NCBI GenBank assembly: GCA_028714075.1
Contig: JAQTMZ010000006.1
Location: 124,001 to 188,000, forward strand
Source: Gallionella sp.
GTDB lineage: Bacteria; Pseudomonadota; Gammaproteobacteria; Burkholderiales; Gallionellaceae
Reading direction: 5' to 3'
DNA length: 64,000 nt
A program made the translations under genes and the position numbers. Below are positions 52,240-61,539 of this stretch, in pieces (positions within the stretch are counted from its first letter, which is position 1; each line of letters starts with the position of its first letter). The notes under the pieces are model-generated. The model was not told the DNA's origin, did no database searches, and saw only the letters and a list, made by a program, of their open reading frames with translations.

Positions 52240-52269
52240 ATTAGAGCATAACGCTACGATCCCAGTCAA
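52240..52269 (-). promoter_or_regulatory. Promoter of tRNA-Val
   Basis: On the minus strand: TTGACT (52269-52264), 18-bp spacer, TCTAAT (52245-52240), then a GC-rich discriminator (CGCGCCC) before the tRNA, as usual for stable RNA promoters. Confidence 0.6.
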
Positions 52270-52348
52270 TGACCCACACCATTTCTTTGTGCGCATTTGC
52301 CAAGCTGGCGTAAAATGCGCGCCTTATTTTGCTTTGCCTGTTTAAGCC

Positions 52349-53740
52349 ATGACCATACGCACTCGCTTCGCTCCCAGCCCCACCGGTTACCTGCATATCG
52401 GCGGCGCGCGCACTGCCTTATTCTCTTGGGCGTACGCGCGCAAGCTGGGCGGCACGTTTATCCTGCGCATCGAAGATACCGATCTGGAACGCTCCACCCA
52501 AGAGTCGGTGCAGGCGATCCTGGATGGGATGTCATGGCTGAATCTGGATTACGACGAGGGGCCGTTTTACCAGATGCAGCGCATGGAGCGCTACAAGGCG
52601 GTGATCCGGCAGATGCTCGACGAGGGCACGGCCTATTACTGCTATACCGCACCGGAAGAATTGGATGCACTACGTGAAGCGCAACGCGCGCGTGGCGAGA
52701 AACCGCGTTATGACGGGCGCTGGCGGCCTGAGCAAGGCAAGGTTCTGCCCACCCCGCCGGAGAGCATCAAACCGGTGGTGCGTTTCAAGAATCCACTGCA
52801 TGGCGTGGCCGCGTGGGACGACTTGGTTAAAGGCAAGATTGTGTTCGAGAACAGCGAGCTGGATGATCTGATTATCGCCCGCGCCGACGGCACGCCGACT
52901 TACAATTTCTGCGTGGTGGTGGACGATCTGGATATGGGCATCACGCAGGTCATCCGCGGCGACGACCATGTCAACAACACACCGCGCCAGATCAACATTC
53001 TCAAGGCATTGGGCGCGACGCTGCCGCAATATGCGCATGTGCCGATGATCCTCGGCAGCGACGGAGAACGGCTGTCCAAGCGGCATGGCGCGGTGAGCGT
53101 GATGCAATATGCCGAGGACGGTTTCCTGCCGGAGGCGCTGGTCAATTATCTGGCGCGCCTGGGCTGGTCGCACGGCGACGAGGAAATATTTTCCGTGCAG
53201 CAGCTTGTCGAATGGTTCGACTTGCGCCACATCAGCAAATCGGCGGCGCAGTTCGATCCGGACAAGCTGCGCTGGCTGAACCAGCACTACATCAAGCTGG
53301 CCGACAACACACGTTTAGCCAAGCTGGTGCACAAACATCTGGCCGAGCGGTGCGTGCAGGCAAGCAACGCACCGCAACTGGAAGCGGTGATCGCATTGTA
53401 TAAAGAGCGCACCGCGACGCTGCTCGAATTGGCGGACGAAGCGGAAGTCTTTTATGTTGAAATACACCCGGCGCAGGAGCTGCTCGACACGCATCTTGCG
53501 CCTGAAGTGCTACCCGCGTTACGCGAGCTCGCCGGCCGCTTTGCCAATGTCGCCTGGGAAGCCCCCGCGCTGGGGGCACTGATAAAGGAGTTGCTGGCCA
53601 AACACAACCTGAAGATGCCAAAGCTGGCGATGCCGCTACGCGTGATGCTGGTCGGCCAGACGCATACGCCGTCGGTCGATGCCGTACTGGCATTGTTTCC
53701 GCGCGAAACCGTGCTGGCACGCATGAGCAGATACCTGTAA
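52349..53740 (+). CDS. gltX: Glutamyl-tRNA synthetase
   Basis: A 463-aa class I synthetase. [22 protein letters not shown] contains the HIGH-type motif, and [13 protein letters not shown] is the KMSKS-type motif. Typical length for bacterial GltX. It has discriminating-type features but no zinc motif is obvious in the acceptor-binding part. It lies between two tRNA genes that both have mobile elements beside them. Confidence 0.95.
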   Translation: MTIRTRFAPSPTGYLHIGGARTALFSWAYARKLGGTFILRIEDTDLERSTQESVQAILDGMSWLNLDYDEGPFYQMQRMERYKAVIRQMLDEGTAYYCYTAPEELDALREAQRARGEKPRYDGRWRPEQGKVLPTPPESIKPVVRFKNPLHGVAAWDDLVKGKIVFENSELDDLIIARADGTPTYNFCVVVDDLDMGITQVIRGDDHVNNTPRQINILKALGATLPQYAHVPMILGSDGERLSKRHGAVSVMQYAEDGFLPEALVNYLARLGWSHGDEEIFSVQQLVEWFDLRHISKSAAQFDPDKLRWLNQHYIKLADNTRLAKLVHKHLAERCVQASNAPQLEAVIALYKERTATLLELADEAEVFYVEIHPAQELLDTHLAPEVLPALRELAGRFANVAWEAPALGALIKELLAKHNLKMPKLAMPLRVMLVGQTHTPSVDAVLALFPRETVLARMSRYL

Positions 53741-53757
53741 TTTATTGGAAAGTCAGC

Positions 53758-53786
53758 TTTACAAGCATAGGTCGCATCACTATAAT
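53758..53786 (+). promoter_or_regulatory. Promoter of tRNA-Ala
   Basis: TTTACA (53758-53763), 17-bp spacer, TATAAT (53781-53786) followed by a GC-rich discriminator GCGCGC, directly upstream of the tRNA. Confidence 0.75.
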
Positions 53787-53807
53787 GCGCGCTCTTTTCG
53801 GGGTACC

Positions 53808-53883
<76 letters not shown>

Positions 53884-53916
53884 AGTACATATCTAAAGAG
53901 ATCCAAGCAAGTCCAC

Positions 53917-53951
53917 AAAACCCGCACAGTTACTAGCTTTGCGGGTTTTTT
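53917..53951 (+). terminator. Terminator after tRNA-Ala
   Basis: AAAACCCGCA pairs with TGCGGGTTTT, with a loop of about 13 nt, and ends in a run of T residues (GGGTTTTTTGTTG). Confidence 0.75.
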
Positions 53952-53997
53952 GTTGTCTTAAACAATCCTATTCTGTCTATTGACATCCAACTATAAG

Positions 53998-54049
53998 TTG
54001 GGGCAACATTTGGGGCAACACACCTCAAGTCAAAGCGAGTTGCCCCAAA
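53998..54049. repeat. Arm-type repeats at the int start
   Basis: TTGGGGCAACA occurs twice in direct orientation (53998-54008 and 54010-54020, 12-bp period), and its inverse GTTGCCCCAAA at 54039-54049 reaches the first base of the int ATG. They could be integrase arm-binding sites and/or an operator over the int translation start. Confidence 0.6.
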
Positions 54050-55263
54050 TGCCCCTGACCGATACTGCAATAAAAAACGCAAAGCCTAGTGACAAGGCCT
54101 TCCGCTTACATGATGAAAGAGGCCTATATCTGGAAATATCCCCTGCTGGCGGCAAGTGGTGGCGATTCAAATACCGCTATGATAGTAAGGAAAAGCGCCT
54201 TTCCCTCGGGGTTTATCCTGACGTAAGCCTGAAAGATGCCCGCCAGCGCCGCGATGGTGCGCGCAAGCTACTGGCGGACGGCGTAGACCCTGGCGAAAAC
54301 CGCAAGGCCGTGAAAGCCACCAAGACAGAACGGGGGGCGAACAGCTTCGAGGTGATAGCGCGTGAGTGGTTCACAAAATTCAAACCCAGATGGGCGGAGA
54401 GCCATTCCGACAAAATCATCAAGCGATTTGAAAATGACGTGTTTCCTTGGCTTGGAAGCAGACCGATTGCCGAGATTACCGCGCAGGAACTGCTGCAATG
54501 CCTGCGTCGTATTGAAAATCGCGGGGCACTTGATACAGCTCACCGGGCACACCAGAATTGCGGACAGGTATTCCGCTACGCTGTGCAGACGGGGCGAGCC
54601 ACACGCGATCCTACCGGTGATCTACGCGGCGCGCTACCACCTGCCAAGCAAGAACATTATGCCTCTATCACTGACCCCAAGGCCGTGGCGGAATTGTTGA
54701 GAGCCATTGATGGCTTTCGCGGCACGTTCATTGTGCAATGTGCATTGAAACTTGCACCACTGCTCTTTGTTCGTCCAGGCGAACTGCGTAAAGCTGATTG
54801 GGCAGAAATTGATCTGGACAAGGCGGAATGGAGCATACCTGCCGAGCGGATGAAGATGCGCGTACCTCATCTTGTCCCGCTGTCCACTCAAGCAGTGACG
54901 TTCCTACGGGAGCTTCACGCACTGACCGGCACCGGAAATTTTGTTTTTCCGGGAGCTCGTACCAATGGCAGGCCTATGAGTGGTGCAGCGGTAAATGCCG
55001 CACTTCGGCGCTTGGGTTATGACACGAAAACAGAGATTACAGGACATGGTTTCAGGGCAATGGCGCGAACCATACTGCATCAGGAAATCGGCATTGTACC
55101 GGAAGTGATAGAGCATCAACTGGCGCACCGAGTTCCTGATGCATTGGGTACAGCTTACAACCGGACAAAGTTCCTACCGGAACGGCGACATATGATGCAG
55201 CAGTGGGCAGACTATCTGGATAAGCTCAAAGCTGGGGCGGAAGTAATACCGTTGCGTGCATAG
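54049..55263 (+). CDS. int: P4-type tyrosine integrase
   Basis: 404 aa from the ATG at 54049 (MPLTDTAIKNAKPSDKAFRL). This is the canonical start of P4/CP4-57-like integrases; an upstream TTG frame at 53980 reads through the repeats and is rejected. DUF4102 N-domain (LYLEISPAGGKWWRFKYRYDSKEKRLSLGVYPDVSLKDAR), SAM-like core-binding domain, catalytic domain with RPGELRKADW, HGFRAMARTIL and LAHRV...YNRTKFLPER. It reads away from tRNA-Ala, the usual arrangement. Confidence 0.92.
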   Translation: MPLTDTAIKNAKPSDKAFRLHDERGLYLEISPAGGKWWRFKYRYDSKEKRLSLGVYPDVSLKDARQRRDGARKLLADGVDPGENRKAVKATKTERGANSFEVIAREWFTKFKPRWAESHSDKIIKRFENDVFPWLGSRPIAEITAQELLQCLRRIENRGALDTAHRAHQNCGQVFRYAVQTGRATRDPTGDLRGALPPAKQEHYASITDPKAVAELLRAIDGFRGTFIVQCALKLAPLLFVRPGELRKADWAEIDLDKAEWSIPAERMKMRVPHLVPLSTQAVTFLRELHALTGTGNFVFPGARTNGRPMSGAAVNAALRRLGYDTKTEITGHGFRAMARTILHQEIGIVPEVIEHQLAHRVPDALGTAYNRTKFLPERRHMMQQWADYLDKLKAGAEVIPLRA

Positions 55264-55289
55264 CTAATACTGGGCATATAAAAAGAGGC

Positions 55290-56198
55290 ATGATGAAAAA
55301 AACTCCAACTTTGGATGGCGCAGACTATATTTCGGCATGTTCGGAGTATTTTCGAATAAGCAAAGCTGCTGAGTTACTTAAATGCACTCCTGAAGATTTA
55401 TTGCACTTGGGCGTTAATTGTAAAGTACAAATTTTGGCTCCGGTATTATCAGAAGGAATATATGAATGGGCGATTGAACCTGAGGATGCAGGGTTTCCTG
55501 AAATCATTGGATCAGTAAAACAATATTTTGATGCCGCAGAACGCGTTCTCTTGTCATGGACGGACCTTGCGAAAATTGAGGCCATTGGGTGGGCAATCCC
55601 AATATTTTTCTATGCACCTTCCAAAGCACAGGAAATTGATGAAATGTTACAGAATTGCTTGCCAGAATCATTGGATGGATATGAACCAAACAATGCAATA
55701 ACCATCAGCAGAAATGAGGGGGGTAAGCTGATTTCATCAGTTACATATTCACCAATGAAGTTATTAAAACCGGATAGTGAATTATTTCCAAGAAGAAAAC
55801 AGCATTACTTTAGAGCATGGTATCCCGAAATGACATCGGTAGAAGATATTGAAAAAACAACAATAAGTAATTTATTTATTTCAAAAAAAGAGCTTGAACG
55901 ACTTAAAATCGCGCAACCAAATGATGCTGCCAATAAGCTAGAGAGAGGACAAATACTCAAAGTGCCGCATGGAAATACTGAACGCTTTGCTTCACAACGT
56001 GAAACCGTCTTGGTAGCTGCAATCTATTGCAAAAATGAATGGCCAGATATTTGTAATAAAGCTCCAGAATGGGCAAACAAAATAGAGTTGGAAGCAAAAC
56101 GCTTTTGGCCCGACAGTCAAGTACCCCCGTTGGAGCGTGAAAGTGTTGTGAAGTTGCTAAACGCAGCAATCAAAGGAAACGTACTCAGTAATAATTAG
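55290..56198 (+). CDS. Hypothetical protein downstream of integrase
   Basis: A 302-aa AT-rich gene encoding a soluble protein. The N-terminal ~25-50 (ISKAAELLKCTPEDLLHLGVN) looks like a small helix-turn-helix or MerR-like segment. The C-terminal part (RETVLVAAIYCKNEWPDICNKAPEWANKIELEAKRFWPD...PLERESVVKLLNAAIKG) resembles the end of proteins found beside integrases in IMEs. No catalytic motif. It starts 26 bp after int, so co-expression is likely. Confidence 0.65.
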   Translation: MMKKTPTLDGADYISACSEYFRISKAAELLKCTPEDLLHLGVNCKVQILAPVLSEGIYEWAIEPEDAGFPEIIGSVKQYFDAAERVLLSWTDLAKIEAIGWAIPIFFYAPSKAQEIDEMLQNCLPESLDGYEPNNAITISRNEGGKLISSVTYSPMKLLKPDSELFPRRKQHYFRAWYPEMTSVEDIEKTTISNLFISKKELERLKIAQPNDAANKLERGQILKVPHGNTERFASQRETVLVAAIYCKNEWPDICNKAPEWANKIELEAKRFWPDSQVPPLERESVVKLLNAAIKGNVLSNN

Positions 56199-56323
56199 CT
56201 GTAGCTCTTGTGAGTAAATTTTACTTTCTGTCGAATAAATTTACTCACCAGATTTCCTCCGCACTCCGTTTTATTGTCTTAGCCATGCTGGTATTTTCCA
56301 GTGAAATCCTAAGGATTCGAATC

Positions 56324-56590
56324 ATGGCTGAACAACACGTTACTCTTACAATCTTGCGTCGTAAGCAGGTAGAGGCTCGTACAGGGCTTTCACGCTCAAC
56401 AATCTACGACAAGATTAACCCTATGTCGCCCAGGCACGACCCTACCTTCCCAAAACAAGTAAAACTAGGAGCTGATGCTGTAGGATGGCTGGAGGGCGAA
56501 GTAAACGCTTGGCTGCAAAGCCGTGTTATTGCAAGTCGCTCGCAATCACAGCAATGCAATCTACATACCAAATTAGAGAGCGTAGCATGA
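56324..56590 (+). CDS. AlpA-family regulator
   Basis: 88 aa from the ATG at 56324, eight bases after AAGGA; the longer frame from 56210 has an unlikely N-terminus. TILRRKQVEARTGLSRSTIYDKIN...FPKQVKLGADAVGWLEGEVNAWLQSRV is the full AlpA signature (winged HTH). AlpA-type proteins activate integrase or control excision in P4-like elements. Its stop overlaps the next small ORF by 4 nt. Confidence 0.88.
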   Translation: MAEQHVTLTILRRKQVEARTGLSRSTIYDKINPMSPRHDPTFPKQVKLGADAVGWLEGEVNAWLQSRVIASRSQSQQCNLHTKLESVA

Positions 56591-56790
56591 TGCCCTATTC
56601 TAGCGATTGCAAACAACAAAGCGAAAAAGAAACATCGACGGAAGCAAAACTGATCACATGGCTTTTGCAGAGTTGGCTTCCAACGAAGAAACTGTCACTA
56701 CTCGTAGAGCATCCAACCGCAGGCAAGAGCACGCCTGCCTGTGCCATTGCTGCCAAGATTTCAAACGGCTGCACTCAACAGAAAGGATAA
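56587..56790 (+). CDS. 67-aa protein resembling the P-loop segment of RepA
   Basis: ATGA overlap with alpA. SWLPTKKLSLLVEHPTAGKST (about residues 29-49) parallels DWLPERKLTLLIGPPGAGKTT of the downstream ATPase, including AGKS/T, and the following ACAIAAKIS matches LALGAAIS. It then stops at residue 67, without Walker B. Either a truncated duplicate of repA kept in the operon or a small regulatory decoy. It ends 5 bp before repA. Confidence 0.55.
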   Translation: MMPYSSDCKQQSEKETSTEAKLITWLLQSWLPTKKLSLLVEHPTAGKSTPACAIAAKISNGCTQQKG

Positions 56791-56795
56791 ACGCC

Positions 56796-58136
56796 ATGAG
56801 TAAGAAAAATGGAGTGCCCTTTCCCCTTGTGCCGGTTGACCCTGCGTCGCCCGAGCAGGTCGCAAGGGATAAACGAGCTACAGAAGCTTTAGAACGTATG
56901 GCACGAGATCGCGAAGAAGTAAATGCAAGGGCAGAACAATATTACAGCATCAATCCACACTCCATTGCTAACAGCCAAGGCTCAGGTTCAGGGAACATGC
57001 CGTTCCAAGGTCGCGAATATAATTCTTGTCCTATTAGGACTAATGTCATAAGTGGGGCAGATTCAACTCCAATGAAAGCCAAGACGTTTGCAATCCCAGA
57101 CTGGCTACCAGAACGTAAACTGACGCTGCTGATTGGTCCTCCAGGCGCAGGCAAGACAACGCTTGCACTGGCACTTGGGGCTGCGATTTCCCAGGGTCGC
57201 ACCCTTCAATTGTGGCAAGGTACCACAGCAAACGGTTACGGAAACGTGATAATTAGTTCGACGGAAGACGATTACGCAGATACCTTGAAGCCAAGGTTTA
57301 TCGCGGCTGGTGGAAATATACTTCGATTGAAAGAATTGAGTGGCATTCCCGCCCCACACCCTTCAATTGCATATTACACGCGTCCCTGCAACTTTTCTGA
57401 CACAGACAACGCTATTTGGCTTAACGAAGCAAAAAAGCTTGGCAACGTGGGTTTGATTATTTTCGATCCCGCAACTCAGATAATCAAAGGCGATGCCCGC
57501 AACAGCTCAAAAGCGCGCGGAGGTTACGAAAATTATGGTCAGTTTGCGGAAGTGCTCGAATGTGCAATTCTCGGTATAGGCCACACGCCCAAAAACACTA
57601 AGGGGAAGGGTATCTACGCTCGCATTGATGGATCTGGGGAGGCAGCTAAAGTTGCTCGCGCCATAATGATGGTGGCCGAAATCAAGGGGGGGCCTTTAGC
57701 TGATGGCGCTAAGTACATTTTGGTGTTGGCTAAACCGTTCGGTGCACCGGTTAATTACGGAGTTACGTATAGTATTATTGGATGCAAAGTGACCGACGAG
57801 GATGGAACGGAGCACGACAGCTCCAAGGTGGTTTGGCATGACCTGATCCCAGGCACGCCGGAAGAATTACTCTTGCTGGCTGAGAGTGGTGAAATGGCTG
57901 GGGCTGGCAAGGTTGATCCGTTGGATTTTGCGATTAGTTTTTTGAGTAAATTGGTGCGCAACGGGCCTGTTCTTGTCGGCGAAATTAAACGCTTGGCAAA
58001 GGCAGCTGGCATCACGGTTAACGACCTGAAAGAGGCCAAAAAGGCGTTGGGCGTTGTCCACTTCAAGGGCGAGGATGAAGGCCAAGACAGCCCTTGGTAC
58101 TGGTGCTACCCATCGGACAAACCCAGCAAAGCTTGA
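56796..58136 (+). CDS. RepA-like AAA/RecA-fold ATPase
   Basis: 446 aa from the ATG at 56796, preceded by AAAGGATAAACGCC. The middle (~105-330) is a RepA/hexameric-helicase-like RecA domain: DWLPERKLTLLIGPPGAGKTTLALALGAAIS (Walker A), NVIISSTEDD, NVGLIIFDPATQII (Walker B). The C-terminus (~390-440) looks like a small winged-helix region. Such ATPases act in replication of IMEs and IncQ-like plasmids. A frame open upstream to 56607 is not the gene start. Confidence 0.85.
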   Translation: MSKKNGVPFPLVPVDPASPEQVARDKRATEALERMARDREEVNARAEQYYSINPHSIANSQGSGSGNMPFQGREYNSCPIRTNVISGADSTPMKAKTFAIPDWLPERKLTLLIGPPGAGKTTLALALGAAISQGRTLQLWQGTTANGYGNVIISSTEDDYADTLKPRFIAAGGNILRLKELSGIPAPHPSIAYYTRPCNFSDTDNAIWLNEAKKLGNVGLIIFDPATQIIKGDARNSSKARGGYENYGQFAEVLECAILGIGHTPKNTKGKGIYARIDGSGEAAKVARAIMMVAEIKGGPLADGAKYILVLAKPFGAPVNYGVTYSIIGCKVTDEDGTEHDSSKVVWHDLIPGTPEELLLLAESGEMAGAGKVDPLDFAISFLSKLVRNGPVLVGEIKRLAKAAGITVNDLKEAKKALGVVHFKGEDEGQDSPWYWCYPSDKPSKA

Positions 58137-58997
58137 TGACCTATAGCCTCGCTCTCTGTTTGTGTCACCGCATTAAATCGCAACCCTTCGGCGCCAATCT
58201 CACAATTGACGCCGATTTTTATTTGTGCGCCCATCACGACCATCGATCTGCGCCCCCCAGTGGCGTTCACCAAGCCACCTTCCGCGTGCCAACATGGTAG
58301 TCATCAGGCTGTCGTTTCATGCGCCTGCGAGCAGTGACTGAGGCTGAAATGCAGTTCCTGGTGGTTGGCAAACTGGGTGGTCAGTCGTGTTTCCGAGCCA
58401 AAACACAGCCTGACAACTGCAACAACATTAACGAAGACAACTGAGTTGTCTTAAACATGGTAAACGAGTTGTCTCGGTGACAAAAGTTCTGTTATTACAA
58501 TAAGTTACAAAGCAATTTACAATCAACTCAAACGACATAATTTTCCCATTTTCAGGGTTAAAGCGCCAGAAAATGGGCGATTTACGGAAAAAAATTTGAA
58601 TGAGTTGCTTGTTGATATCCTCCCACTTGTCCTTAAATGCCATCATCGCCAAGTGTGAACATCCCCCCCCTCAAAATGCCACGCGTAGCGTTTTAAACCA
58701 TCCATCCGTTTCAATCAATTTTGCTACATCTGCGTGGCCGGTGAATTCAATATACGGTCACGCTTTGTGCGGTGCTTGCTCACCTCCAGAATGCCCCTTT
58801 AAGCTAATACCTTCAGGCGGCATCCCTAGTAACTTCATGATCTTTCTGCATTTATCTAATGTTTCCTGTTCCTGCACAATGGCTAATGCTGTCAAGCTGA
58901 AGTTGCTCACGCAGCTGTACAATGGTTTTCATGTTATTTTCTTCCTGAGTAGTAGGTTTCGAATGAAGCGCACCGCCGGTGTTATCGATTGTTTGTT
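58137..58997. other. Low-coding region with degenerate minus-strand ORF
   Basis: About 860 bp. On the minus strand, just after the gene at 58998, an ATG near 58930 with a ribosome site (CAGGAAG) opens MKTIVQLREQLQLDS and stops after 26 codons. An overlapping frame starting with GTG encodes LTALAIVQEQETLDKCRKIMKLLGMPPEGISLKGHSGGEQ to a stop near 58761. This looks like one small gene broken by a frameshift. The rest (58140-58670) shows nothing beyond a small dyad GACAAC-TGA-GTTGTC at 58436. Confidence 0.4.
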
Positions 58998-59783
58998 TTA
59001 TGTAAATTTGAGTGCCATGAAATCAAGATCCTCAATCGCGCAGTAAAGTTTGCCATCCAGCGAATCTTTGAGTGTTCCAAACACAAGAATGTATGCACCG
59101 GCGAGATCCTCTTCGTCTCTGACACGATACCGCTTGGTAAACTCAGTTAGAAATTTTGTGTTCAGGCAGAAACTAATTGTATCCAGTCCGCCGCTGTTAA
59201 ACCAAAGGGTACTTTTGTCTTCTGAAAATCCCACACCAGAAAGCAGTCCCCAAAAGCCGCGAAACTGTCCAAGGTGTTGGTCTGTTACTGACAATAGTGG
59301 AACGAAAAAATCCTTAACAGGGATTCCACTTTTTCCATGAACGTCAATTAGCGAATCTGAATTTCTAAACACTGGTGATCCAATCAGCAAACGTAGCAAT
59401 GTGCTTGGCCGTCGATGTTCCTGAAAATCGTGTCGGTACCCATCATCAGAAAATCGGCTGGCACGCCCTGCGCCGTCAACAAATTCTGGTCTGGCTGGCG
59501 ATCCATAACCGAAGTCCACAATAATCATGCTGCTAGGAATGCGTAGTTCGTCCTGATCTTCACCGGCACAGTCCAAAGCTGCCAGCTGGCAGCCCTGAGC
59601 ATGCGGTCGTGCGCCGAAACATGCAGCACGGCCAATGGGTGAAGCGTGTCTAAAAAAGGCTGGCCCGCCACACTCGGGGCATTGAAGTAACCGACGCTTC
59701 TGTTCCAAATCGCTAGAAAGTAAACGAGAAAAATCGACAGCGGTATAAATCAAACCGTCGTCAGTACACCTTGCATTGTTCAT
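58998..59783 (-). CDS. Hypothetical protein with N-terminal zinc-binding motif
   Basis: 261 aa. Near the N-terminus (~33-70) are CPECGGPAFFRHAS, then ACFGARPHAQGC, a likely Cys/His zinc site reminiscent of CoiA-like or recombination-associated proteins. The rest is beta-rich with no motif I recognise (STLWFNSGGLDTISFCLN). Its leader (CAAGGATAAAAATT) resembles those of repA and mob, supporting membership of the element. Confidence 0.65.
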   Translation of the reverse strand: MNNARCTDDGLIYTAVDFSRLLSSDLEQKRRLLQCPECGGPAFFRHASPIGRAACFGARPHAQGCQLAALDCAGEDQDELRIPSSMIIVDFGYGSPARPEFVDGAGRASRFSDDGYRHDFQEHRRPSTLLRLLIGSPVFRNSDSLIDVHGKSGIPVKDFFVPLLSVTDQHLGQFRGFWGLLSGVGFSEDKSTLWFNSGGLDTISFCLNTKFLTEFTKRYRVRDEEDLAGAYILVFGTLKDSLDGKLYCAIEDLDFMALKFT

Positions 59784-59834
59784 GATAATTTTTATCCTTG
59801 TATGAATTGATGGAGCAGCAGTTGCCTTATTCGT

Positions 59835-60566
59835 TTAGGCGCTCTGCGGCTGCGCCTTCTGCCGCCTGTCTTTGATTTGTGCCTTTTCCTCTTCATTCAA
59901 TTTCTTGATGGCGGCGGCACCGAGATGTTTCTCTACATCCTTCACGATGCCTCTGTCGCGGTAGCTGCGGTGATCCACCCTTGCCTGATGACCGTATTGC
60001 TCGAGGGTTTTATTTTGAAGATCAGCACAGTTTGCTCGACGAGTTTTAATGTCTTCCTTCATTAAGGCTGGAGCCTTGCCTCCGCTATCTTTCTTGCACC
60101 CGCCCAATTCAGGCTTCCCAGAGTTATAACGATTGAAGAATTGCTCAGGAGGACGTTCTATTCCATCGTTCATGCGATCCGACCACATCGCGTGCATGTG
60201 GACTTGCGGGACATCTCCCAATGCGGCCATCGGGCAATGAATTGCAAAGAAATATGGCTTCTCACCGATCTGTTGTTTGACAAGTTCGCATGCCAATTCA
60301 TACTGCTGTTCTTCTGTTAACTCGTACGGCAATGCAATTTCTAGTTCACGGTATGCCGCGCCATTGGCACGCTCTCCTGCATCAGACATTTTAAAAAAAT
60401 ATAATGGATCACCATTTGCCCATGCGGGTAGATTTCCATGCGCAAATGCGATCAAGTCTGGCGGATCCTCATGCTTGCTCAATATTTCTTGACGAGCAAT
60501 GTATGCAGCATGTTTTGCAGCTGTCCCTTTTTTTCCGTTCTTAATGGTGAGGTGGTATGAGGCCAT
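59835..60566 (-). CDS. MobA/MobL-family relaxase
   Basis: 243 aa from the ATG at 60566 (MASYHLTIKNGKKGTAAKHAAYIAR), preceded by AAGGATAAACATC. The relaxase core has YRELEIALPYELT, the metal-binding histidines in VPQVHMHAMWSDR and the C-terminal DLQNKTLEQYGHQARVDHRSYRDRGI, all typical of MobA/L (MOBQ-like). There is no helicase or primase domain, so it is a short relaxase. It would nick at oriT and lead transfer using a helper conjugation system. Confidence 0.87.
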   Translation of the reverse strand: MASYHLTIKNGKKGTAAKHAAYIARQEILSKHEDPPDLIAFAHGNLPAWANGDPLYFFKMSDAGERANGAAYRELEIALPYELTEEQQYELACELVKQQIGEKPYFFAIHCPMAALGDVPQVHMHAMWSDRMNDGIERPPEQFFNRYNSGKPELGGCKKDSGGKAPALMKEDIKTRRANCADLQNKTLEQYGHQARVDHRSYRDRGIVKDVEKHLGAAAIKKLNEEEKAQIKDRRQKAQPQSA

Positions 60567-61539
60567 GATGTTTATCCTTGTCAGAATATTTGAGATTCCT
60601 GCGTTGGTAGGCAGGTATGATTGGTAAAGCATGGAGAAGAGACAGCTTTGAGAGTGTCTATCAATGTGAAACTAATGAGTAAAAGTGAGATAGGTAAAGT
60701 GCGCGTACCTTTATATCTACTATGGATAGATCACTGGATGATGATGACTAACCTGCTACTCATACAATGTGTAAATGAGTAAGAAAATACTTTAGTGATT
60801 ATTTGCTGACAGGTAATCATTGCTAACCAATTGCTAGTAATGTAACTACCAATTCACCACCATTACTCAACAGGAGATTGATAAGGCGATGAACAGATTG
60901 AACAACCGACCCAGAAAAAGGCTTGAATACAAAACACCCAGTCAGGTATTCTTCAAGTCAGGCGTTGCACTTCAAACTTGAACTCGCGTTATCTGAATGA
61001 TCACTGGATTGTTATTTATGTATTGGAGATTGGAATATGCATAGTTTGAAATCATCATTAGCAATGCCATGTACTTAAGAAGGCAAGAGATACATAAAGA
61101 AAATTCCTATTGCTCTAAACTTGTTGAACAGGAAATTATTGGAGATTTTTATTAGCACATAACAGCGTGTGAATTGGCTGTGATGATGGCATTGCAGATA
61201 TGGTGAATGATGCGCTGCATCGTTACTAAAATAGGTGTATTAACTGAAGCAGTTATTCAAGACGATGTGGAATGGAGATTGCATGGTGAAGAGTAGTCAT
61301 CGTCATGCCATCAGGCAGATGTTTGGCAGGATGATAAACATACCAGAGCAAGCTGTTATGAAGCTCCGTATTGAGTTTTAAGAGCGAGTAGAGGGGGCTC
61401 ATCATGTTCACCTGTATATGGAGTTTGCTGTATGACAAAAACAAAAGACCAAAAAGCACTTTACTGGTGCGGCTTTAACAGGGCTGCATAGCATTTGCCA
61501 TTACTGCGTTCCTCGCGTTGGCTTCCCGATTAAGTGATA
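60567..61539. other. Long region without genes, right part of the element
   Basis: About 970 bp of AT-rich sequence with no gene I can support. It holds the candidate oriT, two copies of an ATCACTGGAT motif (about 60731 and 60999) and probably the right end of the element. No copy of the tRNA-Ala 3' end was found. Confidence 0.5.
60692..60710. promoter_or_regulatory. Candidate oriT nick region
   Basis: AGGTA-N9-TACCT inverted repeat with AAAGTGCGCG in the centre. Its complement CGCGCACTTTACC resembles the GCGCACTTAC nick core of IncQ/RSF1010-type oriTs. It lies 126 bp upstream of the relaxase start, the normal place. No flanking long hairpin was found. Confidence 0.4.

Larger units (their letters stand above)
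53884..61500. mobile_element. Second integrative/mobilisable element beside tRNA-Ala
   Basis: A P4-type integrase directly downstream of a tRNA, AlpA regulator, RepA-like ATPase and MobA/L relaxase with a candidate oriT form a typical mobilisable element. I could not find a second copy of the tRNA-Ala 3' end, so the right boundary (about 61.5 kb, before the DUF6901-like gene) and the exact left boundary are estimates. Confidence 0.65.

Noticed and set aside
58600-59046. Plus-strand 148-aa open frame
   Set aside because: No ribosome site, cysteine-rich random-looking product, and it lies antisense to the end of the zinc-motif gene and the degenerate minus-strand ORF.
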